From contig NC_056407.1 in NCBI RefSeq assembly GCF_905147365.1, positions 14,409,001-14,473,000 of the forward strand: a stretch of 64,000 bases of DNA, read 5' to 3'. The notes below the pieces were generated by a model. That model was given only the letters and a program-made list of their open reading frames with translations, had not been told where the DNA came from and did not search any database. Made by a program: the position numbers and the translations under genes. Positions 54,548 to 64,000 of this stretch are shown here, in pieces; the stretch's first letter is position 1, and each line of letters opens with the position of its first letter. This DNA is from Aricia agestis. Lineage: Eukaryota; Arthropoda; Insecta; Lepidoptera; Lycaenidae.

Positions 54548-55035
54548 TCTATATATTAATACGTGAGAGAAAAACTTTGTAACCCTTTTTACGAAAAATG
54601 GGGAAACGTAGGTGCATGAAATTTCGCACAGTTATAGTTTATATGGTGAAGGAGTGCATCGAGCTAATATTTTTTTTAAATGATGCTTTTGTCATATATA
54701 TTTTTAACAAATAAAACGTTACACACACTACGACACCACTAGGAAAAATGACAGATTTTTGAGTGACAAGCCTATACATACGAATTATACTCTTTTATTT
54801 ATGGTTGAAGTCTGTTGACAACAAGTTGACAAATTGAAAATGGATTATTGTTTTTTTTTAATTTAATTTAAGATACTATTAGACAATGCTTAAAAGGCCA
54901 GTCTGAGATCAGCTGAGTCCCAGAGACAAAAATTTAAAAAAACTATGATGAAGTCAATATTTTTTACGAAATATAGGTAGTAGTCCTAATGTCGTTACAA
55001 GTACGGTCGAATTTCGACCATTGGGAGATCTCTAG
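54548..55035 (+). mobile_element. Helitron, type 3, complete
   Basis: 488 bp, begins TCTATATATTAATACGTGAG and ends ccattgggagatctCTAG. It lies in inverted orientation to the copy 250 bp upstream. Confidence 0.87.
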
Positions 55036-55336
55036 TACTTTATAATACGTAAATATAAATACGGTACCTATTAAATTATAAATTTTTCATACAAGCATAT
55101 TCTAATTAATCATTATCGACTTGATGTTACTTAAATGTGAAATGCGTTACACATTATTGTGTGAATGAAGCCACTTATTAGTACACGGGGAGATGAAAAA
55201 GCAGCTAATTGCTGTCTACGGTGTAGCCTCTACGACGGGTGACGTCATACGTCTGCTACGCAGCGGATGCGCACAGCATAGGTACGTAGCAAGTGAAGAT
55301 TAAAACAACTAAGATAAACTGTTAATATATTTTTTT

Positions 55337-55427
55337 ACCCGACTACGACTAAGCAAAAAGGAGGGTTATGATTTTGGCCTGTACCCGACTACGGCGAAGC
55401 AAAAAGGAGGGTTATGATTTTGGCCTG
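55337..55427. repeat. Two tandem 46-bp units
   Basis: acccgactacgactaagc and acccgactacggcgaagc, each followed by aaaaaggagggttatgattt. It starts a longer unclassified repeat that runs to about 55900. Confidence 0.8.
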
Positions 55428-55888
55428 CATGTATGTATGTATGTGGATATGGATGTTCATCTGTTCCCTCGTAACTTTAAGACTACTTAACGCATTTGGA
55501 CAAATGAGATGTCGTTAGAAGCCTCTTGACCGTCCGCTGGTTATAGGCTACATGACATCACGTTAAATTGACTGTAGCACCATCTAGGGGACTGAAAGTA
55601 AAGAACAAAAAAAATATTTTTCGTGACAATTTCGTGTGGGGTATCAAAAGAAAGAGCTTTATTAGCACTTTTCAAATATGTAAACATTATTATCAATTTC
55701 TCACGGGTTTACGAGCAATCACCTGATAATTGCAAGAGCGATTTTATCATATTTTGTTGTCTCTGAGTGTGGCGATAATTTGATGTACCAAGTAAAATAG
55801 AGATTTTATAAGCCGAAAAGTAGGCAGTTTAAGGCGACGCCTTGATAATTTGACTGTAGCGATATCGGTTTTTCTCAGCAATGACTTA

Positions 55889-56020
55889 GGGCGTTTGTGC
55901 ACTACACGGAATTTTACCATCCAGTGCGGCGCGGCATCTCGATTTTCTACCTTATTTATATGGCAAACGTGAAAGTTATGAACGCCGGACGGTAAAATTC
56001 CGTGTAGTGCACAAACGCCC
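55889..56020. mobile_element. Palindromic MITE (GGGCGTTTGTGCAC arms)
   Basis: GGGCGTTTGTGCACTACACG and its complement at the right end. TTA precedes and TAA follows, so the duplication is not clean. 132 bp. Confidence 0.75.
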
Positions 56021-56332
56021 TAAAGCTAAGAAATTAAAGTTCAGTGTCAGTATTCATCATGTTTTTGTCTTTGAATTATACATAGCATAACACGATTGGT
56101 CAACTTTTATAACACAGAATAGTCAATCGAAAATACCTCTGTAACAAAAGGGATTCTAATTTTTCCAACAGAGGAGAGTGATTTAAGCTTCCAAAATTTT
56201 AACATAGATTGGTTCAAGCATACACTTTAATTTGGCCTATAACTTATTTGAAAAATATTAATGATTTTTAAATTACGAGACAAAAACCATTTTGTCGCTT
56301 ACGCCCTTTCCATTTCTTGCTGTTCGATTGTT

Positions 56333-56438
56333 AGATTGCTTGTTTTCTATGAGAGGTCGGGCCGGCCTCTCATAGAAAACAAGCAATCTAAAACATTAAA
56401 GTAAAAACCGTGTTAGATAAACACGGTTTTTACTTTAA
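56333..56438. repeat. Two adjacent perfect hairpins
   Basis: First: a 24-bp stem at 56333-56356/56366-56389 with a 9-nt loop. Second: an 18-bp stem at 56396-56413/56421-56438 with a 7-nt loop. Only six bases separate them. Confidence 0.88.
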
Positions 56439-56955
56439 GCGGCGTCACCTTAATTATGTAATATGTAGTTTTGTTTTATTACAATATTATATTAATTTTT
56501 TACTTTTTTTTTTATTTCTCTTTAAATAGGAAACACTTAAAGTCTGAAACACAAAAGTATGTTATCCTCTTTCAAAAATAATTTTCCTTACACGACACAT
56601 AATAATTATTATTGCTTCTAAGATGATCTCAGAATCATCTAAGAAATAATATAAATTATTATAAGAACACTGGAATACTTAGGAACATGTAACAATTTTT
56701 CCTTCTTAAGGTTTTCGATACTTATTTCCATTGTTATAATTTCAATCATAAAAACACTTTTCTGGGATTAATCTTACAATTATTGCTTGTCTGCTTATGA
56801 AATAACATATTTTAAGCGTACACCTCCTATCTCTATTGCATATTACAAAATACATAAATAATTAGGTAAATTAATATCACGATATATTAGAAGCATCCCC
56901 TTGCGTTGGAAAAAATCAATAAAACGAAATTCAGTGAAAGGCTGGCACCGAAAGG
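56439..56955. other. Upstream flank of gene B
   Basis: AT-rich DNA ahead of the gene B promoter, no recognised element. Confidence 0.4.
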
Positions 56956-56962
56956 TATAAAG
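56956..56962 (+). promoter_or_regulatory. Gene B candidate TATA box (TATAAAG)
   Basis: TATAAAG starts 39 bp before the ATG. If it is used, transcription would begin near 56986 and the leader would be only about 10 nt, which is unusually short. Either the leader really is minimal or translation starts elsewhere. Confidence 0.45.
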
Positions 56963-56994
56963 AGACCTGCGCCCGCGCCGCGCCTCCTACTGAC

Positions 56995-57015
56995 ATGGCG
57001 GTGCTACTGAGATTG
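56995..57015 (+). CDS. Gene B coding exon 1 (micro-exon, 7 codons)
   Basis: Encodes MAVLLRL and ends at the donor gtacgt (57016), phase 0. It completes a signal peptide when joined to exon 2. Confidence 0.75.
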
Positions 57016-60000
57016 GTACGTTATTGTTATATTATATTACTTTTTTTTTAATAAAATACTTTTTTTAAGTAATTGAAAAAATATAAAAAACTTTTTAGAA
57101 TTAAACTTTTTCCATTAGAAAATATTAATTATTATAGTAATTAAAAGAAATAAAACACAAATATTATAAAAACAAAAAAATTGTAAAGTTAATAAACAGC
57201 AAGTTGCGAATAAGTGGTTGTTAAAACTGAAAAGAAAGTAATTTGAAAAATTTATATTGCTTTGTATAAGTATATCATTTGATTGAGTGGATATTACGCT
57301 CAATTGCTTCATTTACGGCCGTTCCCAATATTTGATCTATCTCAGGTTTTGCCCTACTAGAGATAGGAATAGCTCACATTAGACATTAGAGACATATATT
57401 TTATGTCAATTCAATGTTAGCTGCGATCGGTTGTATGTCAAACCAGAGATAGATTGAATATTGGGAACGGCCGTTAATAATGTAATTAATAATTATTGTC
57501 ATATGGTCAATATGGCTAGTTTGCCTTTTAAGCACTCATTACAAGTAATTTTCATAGAGTAATGCAAAGCAGAGCTTTTTTTTGCTAAATATTTTTGATG
57601 AAGTGCAATAAATATAGAGACAATAATAACTCAATTTATGGATCGAGTTCAGTGCAGTTGAGTGATACAGTGATAAGTAACAGTGAACAGGTTTCTTTGT
57701 TTGTGGCAATGAAACAGTGCGTTACAGAACCCATTGGTGCGATAACTGGCGGTTATGGTGTAATTGCTCCCAATTTCTATTACATTAATCAAGATAACGA
57801 TTATTTTACACAAAATTACCTTTTGAACAATTTTCTGTAGACATAAAATGCATGTGTTGCCATGTCCTTTTTCCCATGAAAAATAATATCATCAAAGCTT
57901 CCTTCAAAAAATTTCTTGCATCTCATTGTTCATATTATATAAAAGACGCATATCAGAATATAATGATAATAGCTTACTATTATGCACGTTTAAAATCCTA
58001 TAATTAACCTCGATGTGTCTGTGTGCACATTCCTCTACTCATATTTCAACTGCATACATACAAAAACTGCATTGTGAAGTCAACGCTCATTTGTTTTTGG
58101 AGCAAATACACTTAAGTGTGAGAAATTACGTAAAAGCGAGTCAAGTACCAATTAATTAGCATTTTGAATGTTAGAATGTTTCGAAATTCGGAGCAAATTA
58201 CCCTATTTATAGATTTTTATGAGATTTTGCAAGTGTTTATTCGCGTTAATCCTATTTAGTAATATATATATTGGGTGACAATACTTTTTGTAGATTGTTG
58301 GACAAATATTTTTGTTAGTTTTTAAGAATATTTTAGGACTTACAAGGCTGCATAAACTATAAAAAATATGAAATGACTAATGAGGTTATTTAGAGGATGT
58401 CACGAAGTTACCCCGAAATTGGTACATTGCACGGGAACCATACATTTTCCTGGGGTCAAAAGTATTCCATGTCCTTATTATGACTCAAAATATTATCTCT
58501 ATACAAAATTTCATCAAAATTATTTTAACGATCAAAACGTGTGGTACATCCGATATAAACATACACATTTTTGCAGTAACACAGTTTGCAAATATTGCCA
58601 GTGTTTGACAGGCAATCAATGTCTTGCATATGGAATGCAATGCAATGCATTCCGTCATTGCAACGGAAACCATCAAGTGGGTGTATTACGGACAGATCGC
58701 AAGCTGAAATTCCACCCCGCTCTACCGGCAACATGATATGTAGAGTGTCCACACTACACGTGCTTTGCGGGCAAACTGCATTGCTGAAATATTACGTCAC
58801 TGTAATGTCATAAATTCAATAACATTATTTGCAAAATTAATTACGATTTCCTTTAAAAATTTAGGCTAAGTGGGTAATAACGACCGCTCTCCGAGATATG
58901 TAATGTTAATTAAACTTCTATTTATTGAAGAGTTTGACAGATAGTGTGTGGGAATTATGTCATTTTTCTTTTTTTAGTTATTAATAGTCGTCTCTGAGTC
59001 CGGCAGTAAATTTTGTGCTTATGATTTTGAGTCTACATTTTAATTTGTTTCTTGCATCTACGTTTACATAGATATTTGTTCATCGTCGGGTAACCGTACT
59101 TTTCCGGAATTCAAAGTATTTTCATACCATATTATATTCAAATAGGTTTACCATCATTTTGTGTGATTAGATTGATCACTTTTATGGCTCATTTGTGTTG
59201 GTTTAATCGTTTGTATAGGAGCATCGCGTCTTCTACTTTCGTTCTTTTGACGTCAGACCTTGATTACACCAGGTTTTCGTCCACTGTAACTTGTATTACA
59301 TACTTTTGTTTCCTATTTGTCCCTGTGTATAAAAACGTTTAGTCGCCCTGGCCGCGGAACCGGACCGTGGCCTCTAAACGTTCAACTTTCCGATTTATCG
59401 CCCTTTGTACAAATTATGTATCAAGTGGACAAGGAACTGCAATCACTTATCACACGAGATTGTTTCCGTATTGTACCTTTCTTTCTTAAGCCCGAACGAA
59501 AAAAAGGTATTATAAGTTTAACGAGTTTATCCATCAGAACTATAATTCGTAGTATCCAAACGAGTTGAACGATTTTGATCTAGTTTTTAGGGTTCCGTAC
59601 AGAAAGGGTAAAAACGGGATTCTATTACTGAGACTTCGATGTCTGTCCGTCTGTCTGTCTCCAGGCTGTATCTCAAGAACCGCTATAGCTAGACTTCTGA
59701 ATTTTTTACAGATTGTGTATTTCTGGTGCCACTATAACAACAAATAATTAAAACAAAATAAAATTAGTATTGAAGGGGGGCTCCCATACAACAAACGTGA
59801 TTAACGTGAACGTATTCCTTAATGGCTGTAGATACTTAAAATTTTTACAAAGTCCTCAATTATAATATGTGTATTTTAATATTTAATAATTTGATTAAAA
59901 TAAAATAAATAAGGGGGGCTCCCATACAAAAAACACAAATTTTTCCCTACTTTCGCTTTAGAACGGTACGGAAGTCGGAACCCTTCGTGCGCGAGTCTGA

Positions 60001-63000
60001 CTCGCACTTGGAAGATTTTTTTGATTGCTGATACTTATGAAATGATGGTAGCTTCTGTGGTTTTAGATGATATTGTACTTCATTTTTCCACACCTTATAT
60101 ATAAACCAGAGTCATAACTATTGGCTGATATAATTATAGCAATTAAATATAATAATCAAAGTGCATCAATCAAAATAACTGATGTGTTTACATAATGTTT
60201 AATTGACGCTGAAAATGTGGCGGCGTGTCACGTTGACACGTAAACTCATCTAACCGTGACAGTTACGTGCAGTACACGACATAAGCTGAGCGGGGAGATA
60301 TCGATGTCAGATTATTATTTTGCGAAATATCTTAAAACAATCTTAATACAGTTTATTCGAGGCTTGGCTGAGGCACCGCCATGCCCTCAGATAATAAGTA
60401 TGTGTATTTCGACTTTAAGGGGACGACTAACCCAAAATAATCGATTTTACAATTCATTTTTATACTTGAGAATAAGCCCTGAATTGTTTCATTTTATAAA
60501 ATTAGATACTACATTATATTTCCAAGAATTCAATCTGAGCAAAAACACGATATTTCTCGATAGAAAAAAATCACAAAGATGCATCTAATTTTCACGAATT
60601 TTTCATTTATTGCCATAACCGTGCATTGAACAAGTTAATATAAAATTCTATCATTGAGAGATAGACCTAGCGGATTTTTAAAATGTTGTATATTTATCGA
60701 GTTATTGAGAAAAAACTGATTTGGCGTTGAATCCGCGTCGTCCTTTTTCACCTGGCATATAATTATGAAAGACTGGCGTGAGTGTGAAGAGAGGACGATG
60801 TTTGATTTTTTGGGTTAGTCGCCCTCTTAACCAGACAGGGTAAAGACCATTGCCAGTAACGCTAAATACAAACTTTATTTAACCAGCCACCACATACAAC
60901 CATAATCAGAGAAATTTTAATTTTGCTTGACTTTAATTAAATAAAATTTTGTTATAATTTCCATATATTTTTTGTCAAACTTTTCGTTACACATAAGTTA
61001 AGTTAACAATAATTGTATATTATGTATTTATTAAAGTCTTTATTGTCTTAGCGCAACATTCTATTGATGTATAACATTTTATATTAAAGTTACAAACATA
61101 GCAATAAGCAATAGCAATTTTGTATTGCACTTCCAAGCGTACCTAATGTATGAAGTTGATGATTTCAAATGACGCCGGTATCTTTTATGTGATGGATGAG
61201 TTTGTGATCGTTGAATATGTTAACACTACGAAAAACGTTACAACTTCATTTTATTGTATTTTTATTCTTTACTAAGTTAAAAATTAACGAAAAAGTCAGT
61301 CAGTTTCTGATGTCTGCAACAATTTACTCTGTTTTATGAAATTAAAGCTAAGAAGTTAAAGATTATTATGGTCAGCTTATTACAAATCAACTTATAGAAA
61401 TGTAACACACATGTTGTTCTGTCGCAGACTAAAATAATATCTAGTGCTTATATAGTGTCCTATTTTTTAATGATATAATCGTTTGAACCTTTCTTGAACA
61501 GATACAGATTTAAAATATATATTTTTAGATCAAAATGAGGCAAATCGGTTCAGTTGTTCTCAAGGGTATTTTATAAACAATCAGTTTATATTTTAACTTG
61601 CACCAAACACGGGCCACGTGCCATTGTCTAAGTCGGCCTACCATTTCCGGACAAGGTTATATTTCGAAACTGAACTAGTATTTATTGCTAAAACAACTTA
61701 TTTGATTCGCAACAACACTTATTACTTGTAAAAACTTACCGTGTGTACACCCAATACACTTTATAAACCATTATTGCAATATTGCGGAAATTTATAAGAA
61801 AATACAGTCGTTGAGTAGGTATATAGGTTGTTTGTGCTTTATTGCATCGTAGGGCCATTGCGTTATATTGTAGCTGTATTTTTTTTTATGGCATACGAGC
61901 AAACGGGTCACCTGATGGAAAGCAACATCCGTCGCCCATGGACACTCGCAGCAGCAGAAGAGCTGCAGGTGCGTTGCCGGCCTTTTAAGAGGGAATAGGG
62001 TAATGGGGAGGGTAGTAAAGGGTAGGGAAGGGAAGGGAATAGGGGGGTAGGGAAGGGAATAGGGTAGGGGGCCTCCGGTAAACTCACTCACTCAGCGAAA
62101 CATAGTACAAGTGCTGTTTCACGCCGGTTTTCTGTGAGAACGTGGTATTGCTCCGGTCGAGCCGGCCCATTCGTGCCGAAGCATGGCTCTCCCACGTTTT
62201 ATTGTAGCTGTATTTGGAGGTTAGGCTGGGTTTCCGTTATAAAATATGGATTTCATTATTTCATTAAAAGATTTTTAGGAAGAAAATTTGTATCTTCGCC
62301 TGACCGAGTCTATCAGCTCGCCTGGTAGAAAGATCTTTCTTTGGGCCCATTTGTCTTTTCATGGACAAAAACATAAATATAGACAATATAGATAGGAGTA
62401 ACAGTTCATATGAACTTTTATTAAAATAATGGTGTCTTAAAAAAACAGATCATCTGCAGCAGGCTTTAGACATTTCTAGCTACAAAGTTCTCTCTACTTT
62501 TTCAAAAAGGATATTGGTGATGATTAAATGATGATGATGATGTTTCCAGGTAATCCTGACGGTGTGCGCGGCGGCGCAGGCGCAGTACGCGGAGGAGCGC
62601 GCGCCGCGGTACATCGCCTCGGAGTCCAAAGTGGCGCCTACACCCGTACCCATATTGAAGCAGATCAACAGGTAATATTATAACTGAAACTGTTATACTT
62701 AGGGCCTGTTTCATCACTTCCTGATAATGTGCCGGACTATTAGACAGATACCATACTCTATCTGTCAAGTTAAGTGGTGGATAGATATTATATAGTCTAT
62801 CCGGTACTTTCAGGAAGTGGTAGATCAGGCCCTTCAACTATAAAATCGTAAAATTACACTTTTAACGCTTCTGTACTGAAAAAATCGTTTATTCATTAAC
62901 CAAGATTAGCACATTTACGTTAACAATTAAAAATAAGCAATCACAAGAGGCCAGCGGGAACATAAACATCGCTGGTATGACCGTTTGAGTGAGGCGCGGA

Positions 63001-63784
63001 GGATCGCGTGATCGGAGAGGCGCGAATTTCACAGCGCGCCGCTTGATTGTCAAAATCGCACTCACTGGCCAGCGGACCCCGCGCGGGCGCCGGAGCGGTC
63101 CGCGGCGTTCGAGGCGCGGGAGGGGAGGTGTTATAGGGATGGATCCTGGTGAAGCAATAGGGATGTACCCGATTTTTAAAACCCCGCGTTATACACTTAA
63201 ATTAAAAAAAAAAAAACGTTAGATAATTCTTAGGAGGTAACGCGAGGAATACTGTATGCAATATGATACTCAATTTTTTCGCCACCTGTTCTAATTCTAA
63301 TTCACCTACTGCCTACAACGTCAACTTTTGGTGTTTATGGTTATTATGTAAGCTATACATGCTACGGTCTACCGGAGAGGTGACCCGTGCAGTTATGCCT
63401 GCGCAGATGTCACTCAAAAGAATTGATTTTCGATTTTGCGCCGGTCGCCTGCGCAGGCTCAAAAAACTGCAGTCTATTCCCACACACATTCCGGTCTACC
63501 TGCGCTGGCATACCTGCATAAGTAGACCTCTCCAATAAATCGTAGCATATAACCATAGCGGCATTAGACTTAGGAAAGTAGTAATCGTTACTTAATCGAT
63601 GGTAAACACTAAATAATATACCTAGCCTACCAAGCTTATATTTAAATTTACGAATTTCAGGCATAACGAAGATGGTTCATACACGTACGGGTATGAGGGT
63701 GCCGATGGATCGTTCAAAATAGAAACGAAAACACAAAACGGTGAAGTGAAGGGCAAATACGGATACAAGGATGACACGGGAAAA
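56995..63784 (+). CDS. Gene B: secreted RR-type cuticular protein, 5' part (3 exons, runs off window)
   Basis: Joining 56995-57015, 62550-62671 and 63661-63784 gives 89 residues with no 3' end. The signal peptide is residues 1-18 (start MAVLLRLVILTVCAAA), cleaved before QYAEE. Residues 39-47 are PVPILKQIN, as in gene A. The RR domain begins HNEDGSYTYGYEGADGS and continues through GEVKGKYGYKDDTGK to residue 89, where a donor gtaagc interrupts it. Gene A has no intron at this point, so the two paralogues differ in structure. The wording of the domain closely matches the Drosophila Cpr97Ea/Eb type as I remember it. Tandem orientation 12.4 kb downstream of gene A supports local duplication. The C-terminal exons lie beyond position 64000. 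Confidence 0.85.
57316..57473. mobile_element. Palindromic MITE, TTA-flanked, in gene B intron 1
   Basis: The arms CGGCCGTTCCCAATATTTGA and the near-complement at the right end. TTA lies at 57313-57315 and 57474-57476. 158 bp. Confidence 0.82.
57477..59580. other. Gene B intron 1, no supported gene
   Basis: AT-rich intron. An 81-codon frame at 57595-57840 is discussed among the findings. 58430-58520 resembles degenerate Helitron interior (cattttcctggggtcaaaag). Confidence 0.4.
59585..60015 (+). mobile_element. SINE-like GGTTCCGTACC repeat in gene B intron 1
   Basis: Runs from tttagggttccgtacagaaa to gagtctgactcgcacttgga. The ggggggctcccatacaa segment occurs twice, so the interior is duplicated. 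Confidence 0.78.
60419..60826. mobile_element. TTAA-flanked non-autonomous DNA transposon (408 bp)
   Basis: The ends GGGGACGACTAACCCAAAA and TTTTTTGGGTTAGTCGCCCTC are inverted repeats (13 of the outer 15 match). TTAA lies at 60415-60418 and 60827-60830. Targeting suggests the piggyBac or Kolobok type. No coding sequence. Confidence 0.85.
60831..61865. other. Gene B intron 1, no recognised element
   Basis: AT-rich; nothing recognised. Confidence 0.4.
61882..62199 (-). mobile_element. SINE-like retroposon, copy 3, with 16-bp target duplication
   Basis: Flanked by a perfect 16-bp direct repeat, tattgtagctgtattt, at 61866-61881 and 62200-62215. A poly(T) stretch on the left is its poly(A) tail on the minus strand. 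It lies in intron 1 of gene B. Confidence 0.88.
62216..62549. other. End of gene B intron 1
   Basis: AT-rich with a (GAT)n run at 62518-62542, then the exon 2 acceptor. Confidence 0.5.
62550..62671 (+). CDS. Gene B coding exon 2
   Basis: The acceptor is gtttccag (ends 62549) and the donor is AG-gtaata (62672). It has 40 codons plus two bases and is GC-rich. It encodes the end of the signal peptide, a short charged linker and PVPILKQIN. Confidence 0.85.
62702..62832. mobile_element. Palindromic MITE in gene B intron 2
   Basis: GGGCCTGTTTCATCACTTCC and an imperfect complement at the right end, preceded by TTA and followed by TTC. 131 bp. Confidence 0.72.
63358..63549. mobile_element. Imperfect palindromic insertion in gene B intron 2
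   Basis: atgctacggtctaccggagagg and the complement-like cctctccaataaatcgtagcat mark the ends. The inner segments with gcctgcgcag also pair. More diverged than the others. Confidence 0.55.
63661..63784 (+). CDS. Gene B coding exon 3 (core of RR domain)
   Basis: The acceptor is gaatttcag (ends 63660) and the donor is AAA-gtaagc (63785). The first base completes Arg48, then HNEDGSYTYGYEGADGS follows. Read-through past the donor meets a stop after about 8 codons, so splicing there is likely. Confidence 0.85.
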
Positions 63785-63797
63785 GTAAGCTTTTTAA

Positions 63798-64000
63798 TCT
63801 TATATCTTTAAACGAGCAATTCTTGTATATACAGGGTGTAACAAAAATGAATGATAATACTTTAGGGTGTGTACGTGTTCCTTGTAGAGAGTTCACTGTG
63901 AAAGTAGCAGCGCTGAAAGACCAAATTTTTATTTTTCACTTTTGTATGGGGAATCTCGTGACGCTTGGGCCCTTGCCCATACAAAAGTGAAAAAAAATTT
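63798..64000 (+). mobile_element. Type 4 Helitron start with a MITE inside (runs off window)
   Basis: Begins TCTTATATCTTTAAACGAGC, as at 30686, 13 bp after the gene B exon 3 donor. A palindromic CAGGGTGTAAC MITE starts at 63832 and is cut by the window end. Confidence 0.78.

Overview
Organism: an AT-rich insect genome segment, almost certainly from a moth or butterfly (Lepidoptera). The evidence is two RR-type cuticular protein genes plus many Helitrons of the lepidopteran type (5' TC-TATACTAATATTATAAA, 3' GACGAAGTCGCGGGCAACAGCTAG), SINE-like repeats, hAT and PIF/Harbinger-like MITEs and a Ty3/gypsy retrotransposon. I see no bacterial-style operon, tRNA gene, rRNA or CRISPR array.

Host genes: only two host genes can be supported, both on + and arranged head-to-tail. 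Gene A (coding exons 24477-24491, 42144-42414, 43988-44556) encodes a complete secreted 284-residue cuticular protein: signal peptide, Rebers-Riddiford chitin-binding domain, and a long Gln/Pro/Tyr-rich tail. Gene B (exons 56995-57015, 62550-62671, 63661-63784, continuing past the window end) is a close paralogue with the same P-V-P-I-L-K-Q-I-N lead-in to its RR domain. The pair resembles the adjacent Drosophila Cpr97Ea/Cpr97Eb type. Both begin with a micro-exon behind a TATA box. The introns, above all the 17.65-kb intron 1 of gene A, have been inflated by transposons.

Layout: 1-22 kb is a transposon landfill with no host gene (SINE-like repeats, a 1.5-kb hexanucleotide satellite, nested Helitrons, two copies of a THAP-type DNA transposon). 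22-24.5 kb is the upstream region, promoter and exon 1 of gene A. 24.5-42.1 kb is gene A intron 1, with a structurally intact gypsy element (31000-36592) whose two 182-bp LTRs look identical. 42.1-45 kb holds the rest of gene A and its 3' region. 45-56.9 kb is intergenic and holds a third THAP element copy and several Helitrons. 57-64 kb is gene B.

Most notable structures: (1) three copies of a non-autonomous THAP transposon, all carrying the same Helitron with the same hAT MITE inside it, so the composite spread as a unit; (2) empty-site comparisons inside the window that show exact insertion points for a Helitron, a PIF-type MITE and a 1.3-kb unclassified element; (3) about half a dozen long palindromic insertions flanked by TTA or TAA whose stems are unrelated to each other; (4) a Helitron inserted 13 bp downstream of a gene B splice donor; (5) a fragment of an R1-type LINE reading frame patched into one THAP element copy. 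I found no convincing novel multi-gene system; the novelty is in transposon architecture around two cuticle genes.
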